Below are positions 33,310-42,339 of a stretch of 64,000 nucleotides of DNA, piece after piece; the first letter of the stretch is position 1, and each line of letters begins with the position of its first letter. Below the pieces are notes generated by a model. It searched no databases. It saw only the letters and a list, made by a program, of their open reading frames with translations, and was not told the origin of the DNA. Made by a program: the position numbers and the translations under genes. Origin of the DNA: Pengzhenrongella sp031582905 (GTDB lineage: Bacteria; Actinomycetota; Actinomycetes; Actinomycetales; Cellulomonadaceae); the NCBI RefSeq assembly GCF_031582905.1, contig NZ_CP133990.1, forward strand, positions 3,038,001 to 3,102,000. The letters are read 5' to 3'.

Positions 33310-34311
33310 CGTGAGCTCACGGCGCGCGCCGCGGCGCGGCATCGCGACCGGGGTGCCGGCCTGCTTGAGGTCCGTGCGCAGCTCACGCGGCAGGGAGAAC
33401 ATGAGGTCCTCGGTGGCGGTGCGCACCTCCTCGACCGTGTCGTACCCGAGGCCGGCCAGCAGCTCCAGGACGTCACGGACGAGGATCTCCGGGACGGAGG
33501 CGCCGGACGTGACCCCGACCGTCGTCGCCCCGTCGAACCAGGCGGGGTCGACCTCGCTGGCCCGGTCGACGCGGTACGAGGCACGTGCCCCGGCGTCCAG
33601 GGCGACCTCGACGAGGCGCACGGAGTTCGAGGAGTTCGCCGAGCCGACCGTGATGACCACGTCGCAGTGCGGGGCGAGCTTCTTGACGGCCACCTGACGG
33701 TTCTGGGTGGCGTAGCAGATGTCGTCGCTGGGCGGGTCCTGCAGGGTGGGGAACCGCTCACGCAGGCGGCGCACCGTCTCCATCGTCTCGTCGACCGACA
33801 GGGTGGTCTGCGAGATCCACACGACCTTGTCGGGGTCGCGGACGGTCACGGTGTCGACCTCGTCCGGGGAGTTGACGACCTGGATGTGGTCGGGCGCCTC
33901 GCCGGCGGTGCCCTCGACCTCCTCATGACCCTCGTGGCCGATGAGGAGGATGTCGTAGTCGTCCGACGCGAACCGCACCGCCTCCTTGTGCACCTTGGTC
34001 ACCAGGGGGCAGGTGGCGTCGATCGTCTTGAGCGACCGGGCGGCGGCCGACGCGTGCACGGCCGGGGAGACGCCATGGGCGGAGAAGACCACCCGCGCCC
34101 CCTCGGGGACCTCGTCGGTCTCCTCGACGAACACCGCCCCGCGCTCCGTCAGGGTCTCCACGACGAACTTGTTGTGGACGATCTCCTTACGCACGTAGAC
34201 GGGTGCGCCGTAGTGCTCGAGCGCCTTCTCCACCGCCACGACGGCTCGGTCGACCCCGGCGCAGTACCCGCGTGGGGCCGCCAACAGGACTCTCTTGCGC
34301 TGCTCGGTCAC
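33295..34311 (-). CDS. ispH: 4-hydroxy-3-methylbut-2-enyl diphosphate reductase (LytB)
   Basis: The last enzyme of the MEP pathway: a [4Fe-4S] reductase that makes IPP and DMAPP. The three cluster cysteines are visible in APRGYCAGVDRAV, DATCPLVTKVHKEA and DDICYATQNRQ. The catalytic Glu/Thr region is GHEGHEEVEGT, and TVGSANSSNSVRLVEVA follows. The start is GTG at 34311 (VTEQRKRVLLAAPRGY), with a TACCAT box 6 nt upstream (34318-34323). A longer in-frame ATG upstream is rejected for that reason. The frame is intact; length 338 residues. The divergent neighbour is xseA, as in mycobacteria. Confidence 0.96.
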   Translation of the reverse strand: MTEQRKRVLLAAPRGYCAGVDRAVVAVEKALEHYGAPVYVRKEIVHNKFVVETLTERGAVFVEETDEVPEGARVVFSAHGVSPAVHASAAARSLKTIDATCPLVTKVHKEAVRFASDDYDILLIGHEGHEEVEGTAGEAPDHIQVVNSPDEVDTVTVRDPDKVVWISQTTLSVDETMETVRRLRERFPTLQDPPSDDICYATQNRQVAVKKLAPHCDVVITVGSANSSNSVRLVEVALDAGARASYRVDRASEVDPAWFDGATTVGVTSGASVPEILVRDVLELLAGLGYDTVEEVRTATEDLMFSLPRELRTDLKQAGTPVAMPRRGARRELTVEPV

Positions 34312-34317
34312 CCCGCC

Positions 34318-34374
34318 ATGGTACGGGGCGATGCCGCCGCGACACCGGGCGGGCGGTGTGGTCCGTGGCACCCT
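34318..34374. promoter_or_regulatory. Divergent ispH/xseA leaderless promoters
   Basis: In the 69-bp gap, TACCAT (34318-34323, minus strand) lies 6 nt before the ispH GTG, and CACCCT (34369-34374, plus strand) lies 6 nt before the xseA GTG. Neither gene has a ribosome site. The geometry is the same as at dapE/dapD. Confidence 0.5.
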
Positions 34375-34380
34375 GACCGG

Positions 34381-35629
34381 GTGACCGCCGAGGACGACCG
34401 ACCGCTCCCGCTGCCCGCCCGGGCGCTGGAGACCACCGCGGAACGGCCCTGGCCGGTGCGCCTGCTGTCGGTGAAGATCGCCGACTACGTCGCCAAGATG
34501 GCGCCGGTGTGGGTCGAGGGCCAGGTCGTCCAGCTGAACCGGCGCGCGGAGGCCGCGACGGCCTTCCTCGTGCTGCGGGACACCGACGCCGACATGTCCC
34601 TCCCGGTCTCGGTACGGACGCAGCTGCTGGGGTCGCTCGCGGCCCCCTGCGCGAGGGTGCGCACGTCGTCGTGCGGGCGCGGCCGACGTACTGGACCAAG
34701 CGCGGGTCCTTCTCGCTGCAGGCCGACGAGCTGCGGCCGGTCGGGGTGGGCGAGCTCCTCGCCCGCATCGAGCACCTCAAGCGGGTGCTGGCGTCGGAGG
34801 GGCTGTTCGACCCGGCGCGCAAGGTCCCGCTGCCCTTCCTGCCGCACGTCGTCGGGCTCGTGTGCGGTCGCGGGTCCAAGGCCGAGCACGACGTCGTCGT
34901 CAACGCCCGCGAGCGCTGGCCGGACGTGACGTTCGAGATCCGCGAGGTCGCGGTGCAGGGGACGTCGGCCGTCCCGCAGGTCAGCGCGGCGATCGCCGAG
35001 CTCGACGCCGACCCGCGGGTCGAGGTCATCGTGGTGGCGCGCGGCGGGGGCGCCGTGGAGGACCTGCTGCCGTTCAGCAACGAGATGCTGGTGCGGGCCG
35101 CCGCGTCGTGCCGCACGCCGCTGGTCAGCGCGATCGGGCACGAGACCGACACCCCGCTGCTCGACCTCGTCGCCGACTACCGGGCCTCGACCCCGACCGA
35201 CGCCGCCAAGCGGATCGTGCCGGACGTCGCCGAGGAGCGCGCTCGCCTCACCGGGGCACGGCACCGGATCCGGACCGCCGTGACGCAACGGGTGGCCCGC
35301 GAGCAGGCCGGCCTGGACGCGCTGCGGTCGCGGCCCGTCCTGGCCGCCCCCGAGACGATGGTGCAGGGGCGTGCCGTCGACGTCCTGGCCCGCCGGGAGG
35401 CCGGGCGACGCGCGGTGGACCGGGCGCTGTCCCGGGGCACCGCCGACACCCAGCGGCTCGCGGCGCAGGTGCGCGCGCTCTCCCCGCCGCGACGCTGCAG
35501 CGCGGCTACGCCGTCGTGCAGGGGGCCGACGGCCGGGTGGTGCGGGACGCCGACGACGTCGCCGACGGCGAGCGCCTCCGCGTCCGGGTCGCACGGGGCG
35601 AGCTCGCCGCCCGCGCCGCCCGCGACTGA
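34381..35629 (+). CDS. xseA: Exodeoxyribonuclease VII large subunit (two apparent frameshifts)
   Basis: About 416 residues after repair. The N-terminal OB domain has VWVEGQVVQLNRRAEAATAFLVLRD. The catalytic domain contains VGLVCGRGSKAEHDVV, VIVVARGGGAVEDLLPFSNE and SAIGHETDTPLLDLVADYRASTPTDAA; the last two are the ExoVII signatures. A coiled-coil region follows, then the end LQRGYAVVQGADGRVV. The breaks sit in the C runs 34643-34647 and 35480-35483, each repaired by one base. ExoVII degrades single-stranded DNA together with XseB. The stop codon lies in a 13-bp tandem repeat. The start is GTG with a CACCCT box 6 nt upstream. Confidence 0.93.
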
Positions 35630-35659
35630 CCACCGCGACCGACCACCGCGACCGACCAA
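35621..35659 (+). repeat. 13-bp tandem repeat spanning the xseA stop codon
   Basis: Three units, cgcgactgaccac (35621-35633), cgcgaccgaccac (35634-35646) and cgcgaccgaccaa (35647-35659). The first holds the TGA stop; the next two read CGA at the same place, the only internal difference. This is an in-gene to intergenic duplication. Confidence 0.75.
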
Positions 35660-35705
35660 CCGGGCGCCGCCCCGACGGACCGCGCTCCGACGCACCCGCA
35701 CCGCA

Positions 35706-35784
35706 CCGCACCCACCCGCACCCCGCCGCACCGCGCCGCGCCGCACCAGGCCGCACCCACCCGCACCCCGCCGCACCGCGCCGC
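35706..35784. repeat. Low-complexity C/A-rich spacer with 34-nt perfect direct repeat
   Basis: The 209-bp xseA-xseB gap (35630-35838) has almost no T on the plus strand. A 34-nt sequence at 35706-35739 recurs without mismatch at 35751-35784, a period of 45 bp. Shorter ccgcaccg units fill the rest. I see no gene, hairpin terminator or ribosome site inside. Normally xseA and xseB are adjacent or overlap. Confidence 0.75.
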
Positions 35785-35838
35785 ACCGCGCCGCAGCGTG
35801 CTCCGCCACGGTCGGGCGGCGGCGTGGATACTGGCCCG

Positions 35839-36086
35839 GTGCCGACGACCCCACCCCCGCCCCCGGCGCCGACGGCGCGCCCGACGTCTCTGCTCTGAGC
35901 TACGAGGAGGCCCGCGACGACCTGGTCGCCGTGGTGGCCCGCCTCGAGGCCGGGGGCGCGACGCTCGAGGAGTCCCTCGCCCTGTGGGAGCGCGGCGAGG
36001 CGCTCGCCGCCCGCTGCCAGCAGTGGCTCGACGGTGCCCGTGAGCGGCTCGCCGCCGCGCAGGCGGACGGCGAGGGCGCGGCGTGA
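35839..36086 (+). CDS. xseB: Exodeoxyribonuclease VII small subunit (apparent frameshift)
   Basis: About 82 residues. The conserved core is LSYEEARDDLVAVVARLEAGGATLEESLALWERGEALAARCQQWLDGAR, which matches the two-helix XseB hairpin that assembles around XseA. The core frame is open upstream without a good start. The GTG at 35839 (MPTTPPP...) joins it if one C is added in the runs 35851-35866. GATACT ends 6 nt before that GTG, resembling the leaderless starts elsewhere in the window. Its TGA overlaps the GTG of the sugar kinase gene. Confidence 0.88.
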
Positions 36087-37087
36087 GCGCGTCGCACGGC
36101 GGAGACGTCCACCCCCGGGCCCGCGCCGAGGGCTCCCGCGCGCTCGTGGTCGGCGAGGCGCTCGTGGACGTGGTCCGCCGTCCCGACGGCACGGTCGACG
36201 AGCACCCCGGCGGCAGCCCGGCCAACGTCGCCCTGGGCCTCGCACGCCTCGGCCGGCCGGTCGAGCTCGTCACGTGGATCGGCACGGACGCCCGCGGGCA
36301 CGCGGTCCGCGACCACCTCGAGTCCGCCGGCGTGCGGCTCTCACCGGGCAGCGACGGCGCGGCGACGACGTCCGTCGCGACCGCCACGCTCGACGGCACC
36401 GGCGCCGCGACCTACACCTTCGACCTCGACTGGCAGGTCCCCGCCGGGCGGGCCCCCGACGACGGCGGCGTCGTCGTCGTCCACACCAGCACGATCGGGG
36501 CCGTCCTCGAGCCGGGTGCACCGGACGTGCTGCGGCTGCTCGCCGAGGCGCGCGTCGACGCGACCATCACCTACGACCCCAACATCCGCCCGGACCTGCT
36601 CGGGGACGCCGACGACGCCCGCGAGACCGTCGAGCGGCTCGTCCTGCTCGCGGACGTGGTGAAGGTCAGCGACGAGGACCTCGTCTGGCTCGAGCCCGGC
36701 ACCGACCCGGGCGACGTCGTGCGGCGGTGGGCGTCGCGCGGCCCGGGCCTGGTGGTCCTGACCCGCGGCGGTGCGGGCGCCCTCGCGGTCACCGCGGGCG
36801 GGGTCGAGGTGAGCGTGACCGCGCCGTCGGTCGAGGTCGCCGACACCGTCGGCGCCGGTGACTCGTTCATGTCGGGGCTCCTCGACGGGCTGTGGTCCGC
36901 GGGGCTGCTCGGCGCGTCGCACCGGATCGCCCTGGGCGGTGTCGGTGCGGAGGTGCTCACCCCGGTGCTCGAGCGGTGCGCGCGGATCGCTGCCATCACG
37001 GTCTCGCGACCGGGCGCGAACCCGCCGCGAGCTGACGAGGTCGACGACGTCGACGAGGTCGACGAGGGCACCCCCGGCGCCGGCTGA
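36083..37087 (+). CDS. PfkB-family sugar kinase (fructokinase-like)
   Basis: A 334-residue ribokinase-fold enzyme. Motifs: EALVDVV at the start, PGGSPANVALGLARLGRPVEL (substrate glycines), TYDPNIRPDLL, VKVSDEDLVWL, and the C-terminal DTVGAGDSFMSGLLDGL with the catalytic Asp and anion-hole glycines. These features fit fructokinases, but the sugar cannot be fixed by sequence. The C-terminus ends in an Asp/Glu/Val repeat (DEVDDVDEVDEG). The GTG overlaps the xseB stop as GTGA, so it is co-translated with DNA-repair genes, an arrangement without obvious functional logic. Confidence 0.88.
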   Translation: MSASHGGDVHPRARAEGSRALVVGEALVDVVRRPDGTVDEHPGGSPANVALGLARLGRPVELVTWIGTDARGHAVRDHLESAGVRLSPGSDGAATTSVATATLDGTGAATYTFDLDWQVPAGRAPDDGGVVVVHTSTIGAVLEPGAPDVLRLLAEARVDATITYDPNIRPDLLGDADDARETVERLVLLADVVKVSDEDLVWLEPGTDPGDVVRRWASRGPGLVVLTRGGAGALAVTAGGVEVSVTAPSVEVADTVGAGDSFMSGLLDGLWSAGLLGASHRIALGGVGAEVLTPVLERCARIAAITVSRPGANPPRADEVDDVDEVDEGTPGAG

Positions 37088-37133
37088 CGGACCGCTCCCC
37101 GGACGCCGTCGTCCGTCACCCGTCCGGACCTGC

Positions 37134-37139
37134 CAGGAT
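37134..37139 (+). promoter_or_regulatory. -10-like box for leaderless carbonic anhydrase mRNA
   Basis: CAGGAT, one mismatch from TANNNT, ends 6 nt before the ATG at 37146. No ribosome site is visible. Confidence 0.45.
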
Positions 37140-37145
37140 GCGCCC

Positions 37146-37817
37146 ATGCCACGCGCCACCACTCCCGCCGAAGCCTGGGCGATCCTGCAGGAGGGCAACG
37201 CCCGGTTCGTCGCGGGCGAGATGCAGCACCCGTCGCAGGGCGTCGACCGCCGCGCCGAGGTCGCGGCCGAGCAGACGCCGTTCGCGGTGATCTTCGGGTG
37301 CGCGGACTCGCGCGTCGCCGCCGAGATCATCTTCGACCAGGGGCTCGGCGACCTGTTCGTCGTCCGGACCGCCGGGCACGTCCTGGACACCACCGTGGTC
37401 GGGTCGATCGAGTTCGGGGTGGACCTGCTCTCGACCCCGCTCGTGGTCGTCCTCGCGCACGACCGCTGCGGTGCGGTCGCCGCCGCCACCCGCGCGCTGA
37501 CCACCGGGGAGCTGCCCCGCGGGTTCGTCCGGGCCATCGTCGACCGCGTCATCCCCAGCATCGTGGGCCTCGACAACCGCGGACCCGCCGGGCTGGCGAC
37601 GCTCGACGCCGCGACCCTCGGCCGCGAGCACACCCGGCACACCGTGCAGATGCTGCAGAGCTACTCCGCCGGCCTCGCCGAGGCGGTCGCCGCGGGCCGG
37701 TGCGCCATCGTCGGTGTCGAGTACACGCTCGCCGACGGGCGGATCTCGCTGGTCGAGTCGGTCGGCGACATCGGGCTCACCGACGACGCCGTCGCGGCGC
37801 CGGCACCTCCGGCCTGA
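37146..37817 (+). CDS. Beta-carbonic anhydrase
   Basis: A 223-residue zinc enzyme interconverting CO2 and bicarbonate. Zinc ligands are visible: Cys in GCADSRV (with its Asp-Arg dyad) and His/Cys in LAHDRCGAV. VVRTAGHVLDTTVVGSIEFGVDLL lies between them. The N-terminal ILQEGNARFVAGEMQHPSQ is also characteristic. It is cytoplasmic, with no signal peptide. It sits alone between the sugar kinase and fumC. The ATG choice is supported by the -10-like box just upstream. The frame is intact. Confidence 0.94.
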   Translation: MPRATTPAEAWAILQEGNARFVAGEMQHPSQGVDRRAEVAAEQTPFAVIFGCADSRVAAEIIFDQGLGDLFVVRTAGHVLDTTVVGSIEFGVDLLSTPLVVVLAHDRCGAVAAATRALTTGELPRGFVRAIVDRVIPSIVGLDNRGPAGLATLDAATLGREHTRHTVQMLQSYSAGLAEAVAAGRCAIVGVEYTLADGRISLVESVGDIGLTDDAVAAPAPPA

Positions 37818-37904
37818 CGGGGCGCACGCCCGACCTCGGCGGGGCCGATCGACCGCTGCACCCGACGCTCCGCCGATTTCCGCCCGGCCTGCCCGCGCGG
37901 CACG

Positions 37905-39341
37905 ATGAGCGCCATGAGCGACGACGCCGCGACCCAGTCCCCCGCCTACCCCGACTTCCGCATCGAGCGCGACACGATGGGTGAGGTCCGCGTGCCCGCC
38001 CGGGCGCTGTACCGCGCCCAGACGCAGCGGGCGGTCGAGAACTTCCCGATCTCCGGCACGCGGCTCGAGCGCGGCCACATCGAGGCGCTGGCGCGCGTCA
38101 AGAAGGCCGCCGCGCAGGCCAACGCCGAGCTCGGGGTGCTGGACGCCGGCGTCGCCGCCGCGATCGTCGCGGCCGCAGACGAGGTCGCCGGCGGCGCGCA
38201 CGACGAGCACTTCCCGGTCGACATCTTCCAGACCGGCTCCGGCACGTCGTCGAACATGAACACCAACGAGGTGCTCGCGACGCTGGCCACCCGGCACCTG
38301 GGCCGCGACGTCCACCCGAACGACCACGTCAACGCGTCGCAGTCCTCCAACGACGTGTTCCCCACCTCGGTGCACCTCGCGGCGACGGCGGGGGTCGTCC
38401 ACACGCTCGTGCCGGCACTCGAGCACCTCGCCGAGGCGCTCGAGGCGAAGTCCACCGAGTTCGCCGACGTCGTGAAGTCCGGGCGCACCCACCTCATGGA
38501 CGCCACCCCGGTGACCCTCGGGCAGGAGTTCGGCGGCTACGCGGCGGCGATCCGGTTCGGCGTCGAGCGGCTCGAGTCCGCCCTGCCCCGCGCCGCGGAG
38601 GTCCCCCTCGGCGGGACCGCGGTGGGCACCGGCATCAACACCCCGGCGGGCTTCCCGCAGCGGGTCATCGCGCTGCTCGTCGAGGACACCGGGCTGCCGC
38701 TGACCGAGGCGCGCGACCACTTCGAGGCGCAGAGCAGCCGGGACGGGCTCGTCGAGCTCTCCGGCGCGCTGCGGACCATCGCGGTCAGCCTGACGAAGAT
38801 CTGCAACGACCTGCGCTGGATGGGGTCCGGCCCGAACACCGGCCTCGGCGAGATCGCGATCCCGGACCTGCAGCCGGGCTCGTCGATCATGCCGGGCAAG
38901 GTCAACCCGGTGATCCCCGAGGCCGTCCTCATGGTCGCCGCGCGGGTCATCGGCAACGACGCGACCGTCGCGTGGGCCGGCGCGAGCGGGTCGTTCGAGC
39001 TCAACGTCCAGATCCCGGTCATCGCCCTGGGGGTGCTGGAGTCGGTGCGCCTGCTCGCGAACGCGTCCACCGTGCTCGCGGACAAGACGGTCGCCGGCAT
39101 CACCGCCAACGTCGACCGGGCCCGGTCGCTGGCCGAGTCGTCGCCGTCGATCGTGACGCCGCTCAACCGGGTCATCGGGTACGAGGCCGCGGCGAAGGTC
39201 GCCAAGCACGCGGTCGCGCACGCGGTCACCGTCCGCGAGGCGGTCGTCGCGCTGGGGTTCGTCGAGCGCGGCGAGATCACGGAAGCTCAGCTGGACACGG
39301 CGCTCGACGTCATGGCGATGACCCGGCCGCCGCAGGCCTGA
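37905..39341 (+). CDS. fumC: Class II fumarate hydratase
   Basis: Converts fumarate to L-malate in the TCA cycle without an iron-sulfur cluster. The 478-residue protein has the superfamily signature GSSIMPGKVNPV (residues about 327-338), the substrate segments TGSGTSSNMNTNEV and SSNDVFPTS, and GRTHLMDATPVTLGQEFGGY with the catalytic His. Two ATG codons (37905, 37914) are possible; neither has a strong ribosome site. The frame is intact. The stop lies in a 20-nt direct repeat and is followed by a strong hairpin shared with the convergent gene. Confidence 0.97.
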   Translation: MSAMSDDAATQSPAYPDFRIERDTMGEVRVPARALYRAQTQRAVENFPISGTRLERGHIEALARVKKAAAQANAELGVLDAGVAAAIVAAADEVAGGAHDEHFPVDIFQTGSGTSSNMNTNEVLATLATRHLGRDVHPNDHVNASQSSNDVFPTSVHLAATAGVVHTLVPALEHLAEALEAKSTEFADVVKSGRTHLMDATPVTLGQEFGGYAAAIRFGVERLESALPRAAEVPLGGTAVGTGINTPAGFPQRVIALLVEDTGLPLTEARDHFEAQSSRDGLVELSGALRTIAVSLTKICNDLRWMGSGPNTGLGEIAIPDLQPGSSIMPGKVNPVIPEAVLMVAARVIGNDATVAWAGASGSFELNVQIPVIALGVLESVRLLANASTVLADKTVAGITANVDRARSLAESSPSIVTPLNRVIGYEAAAKVAKHAVAHAVTVREAVVALGFVERGEITEAQLDTALDVMAMTRPPQA

Positions 39342-39375
39342 CCGCCCACGCCCGGCCGCAGGCCCGACCGCCCAC
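39330..39375 (+). repeat. 20-nt direct repeat spanning the fumC stop codon
   Basis: Copy 1 (39330-39349) reads ccgcaggcctgaccgcccac and holds the TGA stop; copy 2 (39356-39375) is identical except that TGA is CGA. The period is 26 bp. Confidence 0.75.
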
Positions 39376-39419
39376 CCCGACGGGGCCCGTCCGGTTCGTC
39401 CCGGACGGGCCCCGTCGGG
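39376..39419. terminator. Bidirectional terminator between fumC and patB-like gene
   Basis: A perfect 19-bp inverted repeat (39376-39394 with 39401-39419; core gacggggcccgtccgg) has a 6-nt loop, ttcgtc. It lies between two convergent stops 88 bp apart. Confidence 0.8.
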
Positions 39420-39429
39420 CACCGCGGGT

Positions 39430-40691
39430 TCACCGTGCCCGCACCGCGTCCGCCATGGCCCGCACGGCCTGCTCGACGAGCGGCCGCGGGGTCGCGAACG
39501 TGTACCGCACGAAGCCCTCACCCGCGGCCCCGCACGCGCGCCCGTCGGTGACCGCGACCCCCGCGTGCTCCAGGAAGAACGCGGCCGGGCCGGACGGCAG
39601 GTCGAGCGCGCGGCAGTCCAGCCACGCCAGGTAGGTGCCGTGCGGCGGCGTGTACCGGACCTCCGGCAGGTGCTCGGCGAGCTCGTCGGCGAGGATGGAC
39701 CGGTTCGTGTCGAGGTACCCCAGGACGGAGTCGAGCCACGGCCCGCCCAGCCGGTACGCGGCGGTGTTGGCGATCACGCCGAGCGTGCTGGCGCCGTGCC
39801 CGGCCATCGCGCCGATCCGCTGCCACACCGCGGCGTCCGCCTCGTTGCTCAGGATCATCTGCGCGCACTTGAGCCCGGGGATGTTCCACGCCTTCGACGC
39901 CGACGTCGCCGTCACGGTGTGCGCCCCGGCCGCCGGGGAGATCGAGGCGTACGGCACGTGCACGGCGCCCGGGTACACCAGCGGCGCGTGGATCTCGTCG
40001 GAGAAGACCCGGCCGCCGCGCCGCTCGACCACGTCCGCGAGCGCGAGCAGCTCCTCGCGCCGCAGCACCCGACCCAGCGGGTTCCACGGGTTGCACAGCA
40101 CCACGAGCCCACCCGCGGGTGCCAGCGCGCGGTCGATCCCGTCGAGGTCGAGGGCCTGCACACCGTCCACCTCGATAGCGGGCACCTCGACGAGCTCCCG
40201 GCCGAGCGTGGCGGGCACCGTGAGGAACGGCATGTACGCCGGCGTCGGCAGCACCACCGGGGACCCGGGCGCGGAGAAGTGCTCGATGGCGACCGTGAAC
40301 CCGGCCAGGACGTCCGGCAGGGGTGCACCGATCCCGGCGGCACGTCCCACCCGTAGAGGTCGCGGTACCAGGTCGCGGTCGCCTCGGACATCGTCGCGGC
40401 GGCCGCGGGCGGCAGGTACCCGAACGCGCCCTCCTCGACGGCGGCGTGCAGCGCCCGCACGACGGGCTCGGCGGACGGGAAGTCCATCTCGGCGACGAAG
40501 GCGCCGAGGGCGTCGGGGAACGCGGTCCACTTCAGGCTTCCCCGCGCCCGCAGCGCCTCCGCCGTGATCGCGTCGAGGTCGCTCTCGTCGATCGGCTCGG
40601 GGCCCGGCTCCGCACCCCGCGCCAGCGGGCGGACGGGCGGACCGGTCCGGTCCGACGGTGGCACCACGGCGTCGGGCGGCACGGCGCTCAC
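39430..40691 (-). CDS. PatB/MalY-type PLP aminotransferase or C-S lyase (apparent frameshift)
   Basis: About 420 residues. KWTAFPDALGAFVAEMDFPSAEPV and FGYLPPAAAATMSEATATWY near the N-terminus are MalY/PatB features. The PLP lysine is in SASKAWNIPGLKCAQM, with NPWNPLGRVLRREEL and SDEIHAPLVYPGAVHVPY before it. The frame breaks at GSVHP and resumes LPDVLAGFTVAIEHF after one added base in the G run 40320-40323. Family enzymes cleave cystathionine or cysteine C-S bonds. The GTG at 40691 overlaps the phoH2 stop as GTGA. With metB and cbs in the same window, a sulfur amino acid role is plausible. Confidence 0.85.
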
Positions 40692-42051
40692 ACCTCGAGC
40701 GACTCGAGCATCTCGGTCACCAGCGCCGCCACCGGTGACCGCTCGGAGCGGGTCAGCGTGACGTGCGCGAACAGCGGGTGCCCCTTGAGCGCCTCGATGA
40801 CCGCCGCGACGCCGTCGTGCCGGCCGACCCGCAGGTTGTCGCGCTGGGCGACGTCGTGCGTGAGCACGACGCGCGAGCTCTGCCCGATGCGGGACAGCAC
40901 CGTGAGCAGCACGTTGCGCTCCAGCGACTGCGCCTCGTCGACGATGACGAACGCGTCGTGCAGCGAGCGGCCGCGGATGTGGGTCAGCGGCAGGACCTCG
41001 AGCAGGTCACGGTCCATGACCTCCTCGACGACCTCCCGGGAGACGAGCGCCCCGAGCGTGTCGAACACGGCCTGCGCCCACGGGTTCATCTTCTCGGCCT
41101 CGCCGCCGGGCAGGTACCCGAGGTCCTGGCCGCCGACGGCGTACAGCGGGCGGAACACCATGACCTTGCGGTGCTCGCCCCGCTCGAGCACGGCCTCCAG
41201 GCCTGCGCACAGCGCGAGCGCCGACTTGCCGGTCCCAGCGCGCCCGCCGAGCGAGACGATCCCGATGCTCGGGTCGAGCAGGAGGTCGATCGCGATGCGC
41301 TGCTCCGCGCTGCGCCCGTGCACGCCGAAGGCGTCCCGGTCACCGCGGACGAGGCGCACCTGCTTGTCGGCGGTGATGCGGCCGAGCGCGGACCCGCGCG
41401 GGGAGTGCAGGACGAGCCCGGTGTGGCAGCGCAGGGCGCGCTCCCCGCACCGTTGACGTCGACGAGGTCGAGCGTCTCGTGCTCCCACAGGTCGGCCATC
41501 TGCCGCTCGGTGAGGTCGAGGGCGTCCATGCCGGTCCAGCCCGAGTCGACGGCGAGCTGCGCGCGGTACTCCTCGGCGCGCAGGCCCACCGCTGACGCCT
41601 TGACCCGCATCGGCAGGTCCTTGGAGACCACGGTGACGTCCCGGCCGTCGCGCGCGAGGTTCGCGGCGACGGCCAGGATTCGGGTGTCGGCGTCGGCCAG
41701 CCGGAAGCCGGTCGGGAGCACGTGCGGGTCGGTGTGCCCCAGCTCGACGCGCAACGTCCCGCCGACGTCACCCACCGGCAGCGGCCGGTCGAGCCCGCCG
41801 TGCTCCACGCGCAGGTCGTCGAGCATCCGCAGGGCGGACCGCGCGAAGTACCCGAGCTCGGGATGGTCGCGCTTGCCCTCGAGCTCGCCGATCACCTGCA
41901 CCGGCAGGACGACGTCGTGCTCCGCGAAGCGGAGCAGGGCCTTGGGATCCGACAGCAGCACGGAGGTGTCGAGCACGTACGTGACGCGCCCCGGCTCGGG
42001 GCCGGCGGACGATGCGGGGTCGGTGTCCTGGGTGACGGCCTGACGGACCAC
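40688..42051 (-). CDS. phoH2: PhoH2: PIN-domain and PhoH ATPase fusion (apparent frameshift)
   Basis: About 454 residues. An N-terminal PIN RNase-like domain (TYVLDTSVLLSDPKAL, VIGELEGKRDHPELG, DADTRILAVAANL, VVSKDLPMRVKA) carries the acidic metal-site residues. The C-terminal PhoH ATPase has GGRAGTGKSALALCAG (Walker A), DAFVIVDEAQSLERN (Walker B) and VVLTHDVAQRDN. In mycobacteria PhoH2 is described as an RNA helicase/RNase with a small antitoxin-like gene upstream. The frame breaks at DVNGAG; one base in the C run 41443-41446 continues it as ERALRCHTGLVLHSP. The start is GTG at 42051 with gggag 6 nt upstream. Confidence 0.9.
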
Positions 42052-42339
42052 GGCGGGCTCCCTCGGGCGCTGGGTCAGCGCCGCTCGCGCCTCCCCGCCG
42101 GTCGGCGACCGTCGGGCGGCGACTGGGTGGGGGACGGTCGGCCGGCCGGTGGGCCGTCGGCCGGCCCACCTCCCGGAGCGGGTGCTCCATGCGGCAGGCC
42201 TCTCGTCGAGGGCGGCGGGTGCCACCCGTTGCCCTCGGACGCTACGCCGCGTCACCGACACCCGGGGGCGAGGACACGCGCGGCGCGGGCGGTCACCGCC
42301 AGAGTTCATCCTCCGGCGGCCGACCGGACACCTGACCGG
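42052..42339. other. Gene-free interval between uppS-like gene and phoH2
   Basis: 288 bp. It contains a 9-bp hairpin (ggtgggccg/cggcccacc, 42148-42170) that could terminate the prenyltransferase transcript, and TAGCGT (minus strand, near 42240-42245) that could be the phoH2 -10. I see no supported small ORF that would correspond to a PhoAT-like partner. Confidence 0.4.

Noticed and set aside
35702..35800. Possible CRISPR array from the regular repeats in the xseA-xseB gap
   Set aside because: Only two long copies, spacers are themselves repeat-like, and there are no cas genes.
37116..39521. A minus-strand open frame of about 800 codons opposite carbonic anhydrase and fumC
   Set aside because: Antisense shadow; both real genes have clear active-site signatures on the plus strand.
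41768..42190. Possible small PhoAT-like gene overlapping the phoH2 start
   Set aside because: It lies in the shifted frame of phoH2, is low complexity (Arg/Pro/Gly) and has no ribosome site or family likeness.
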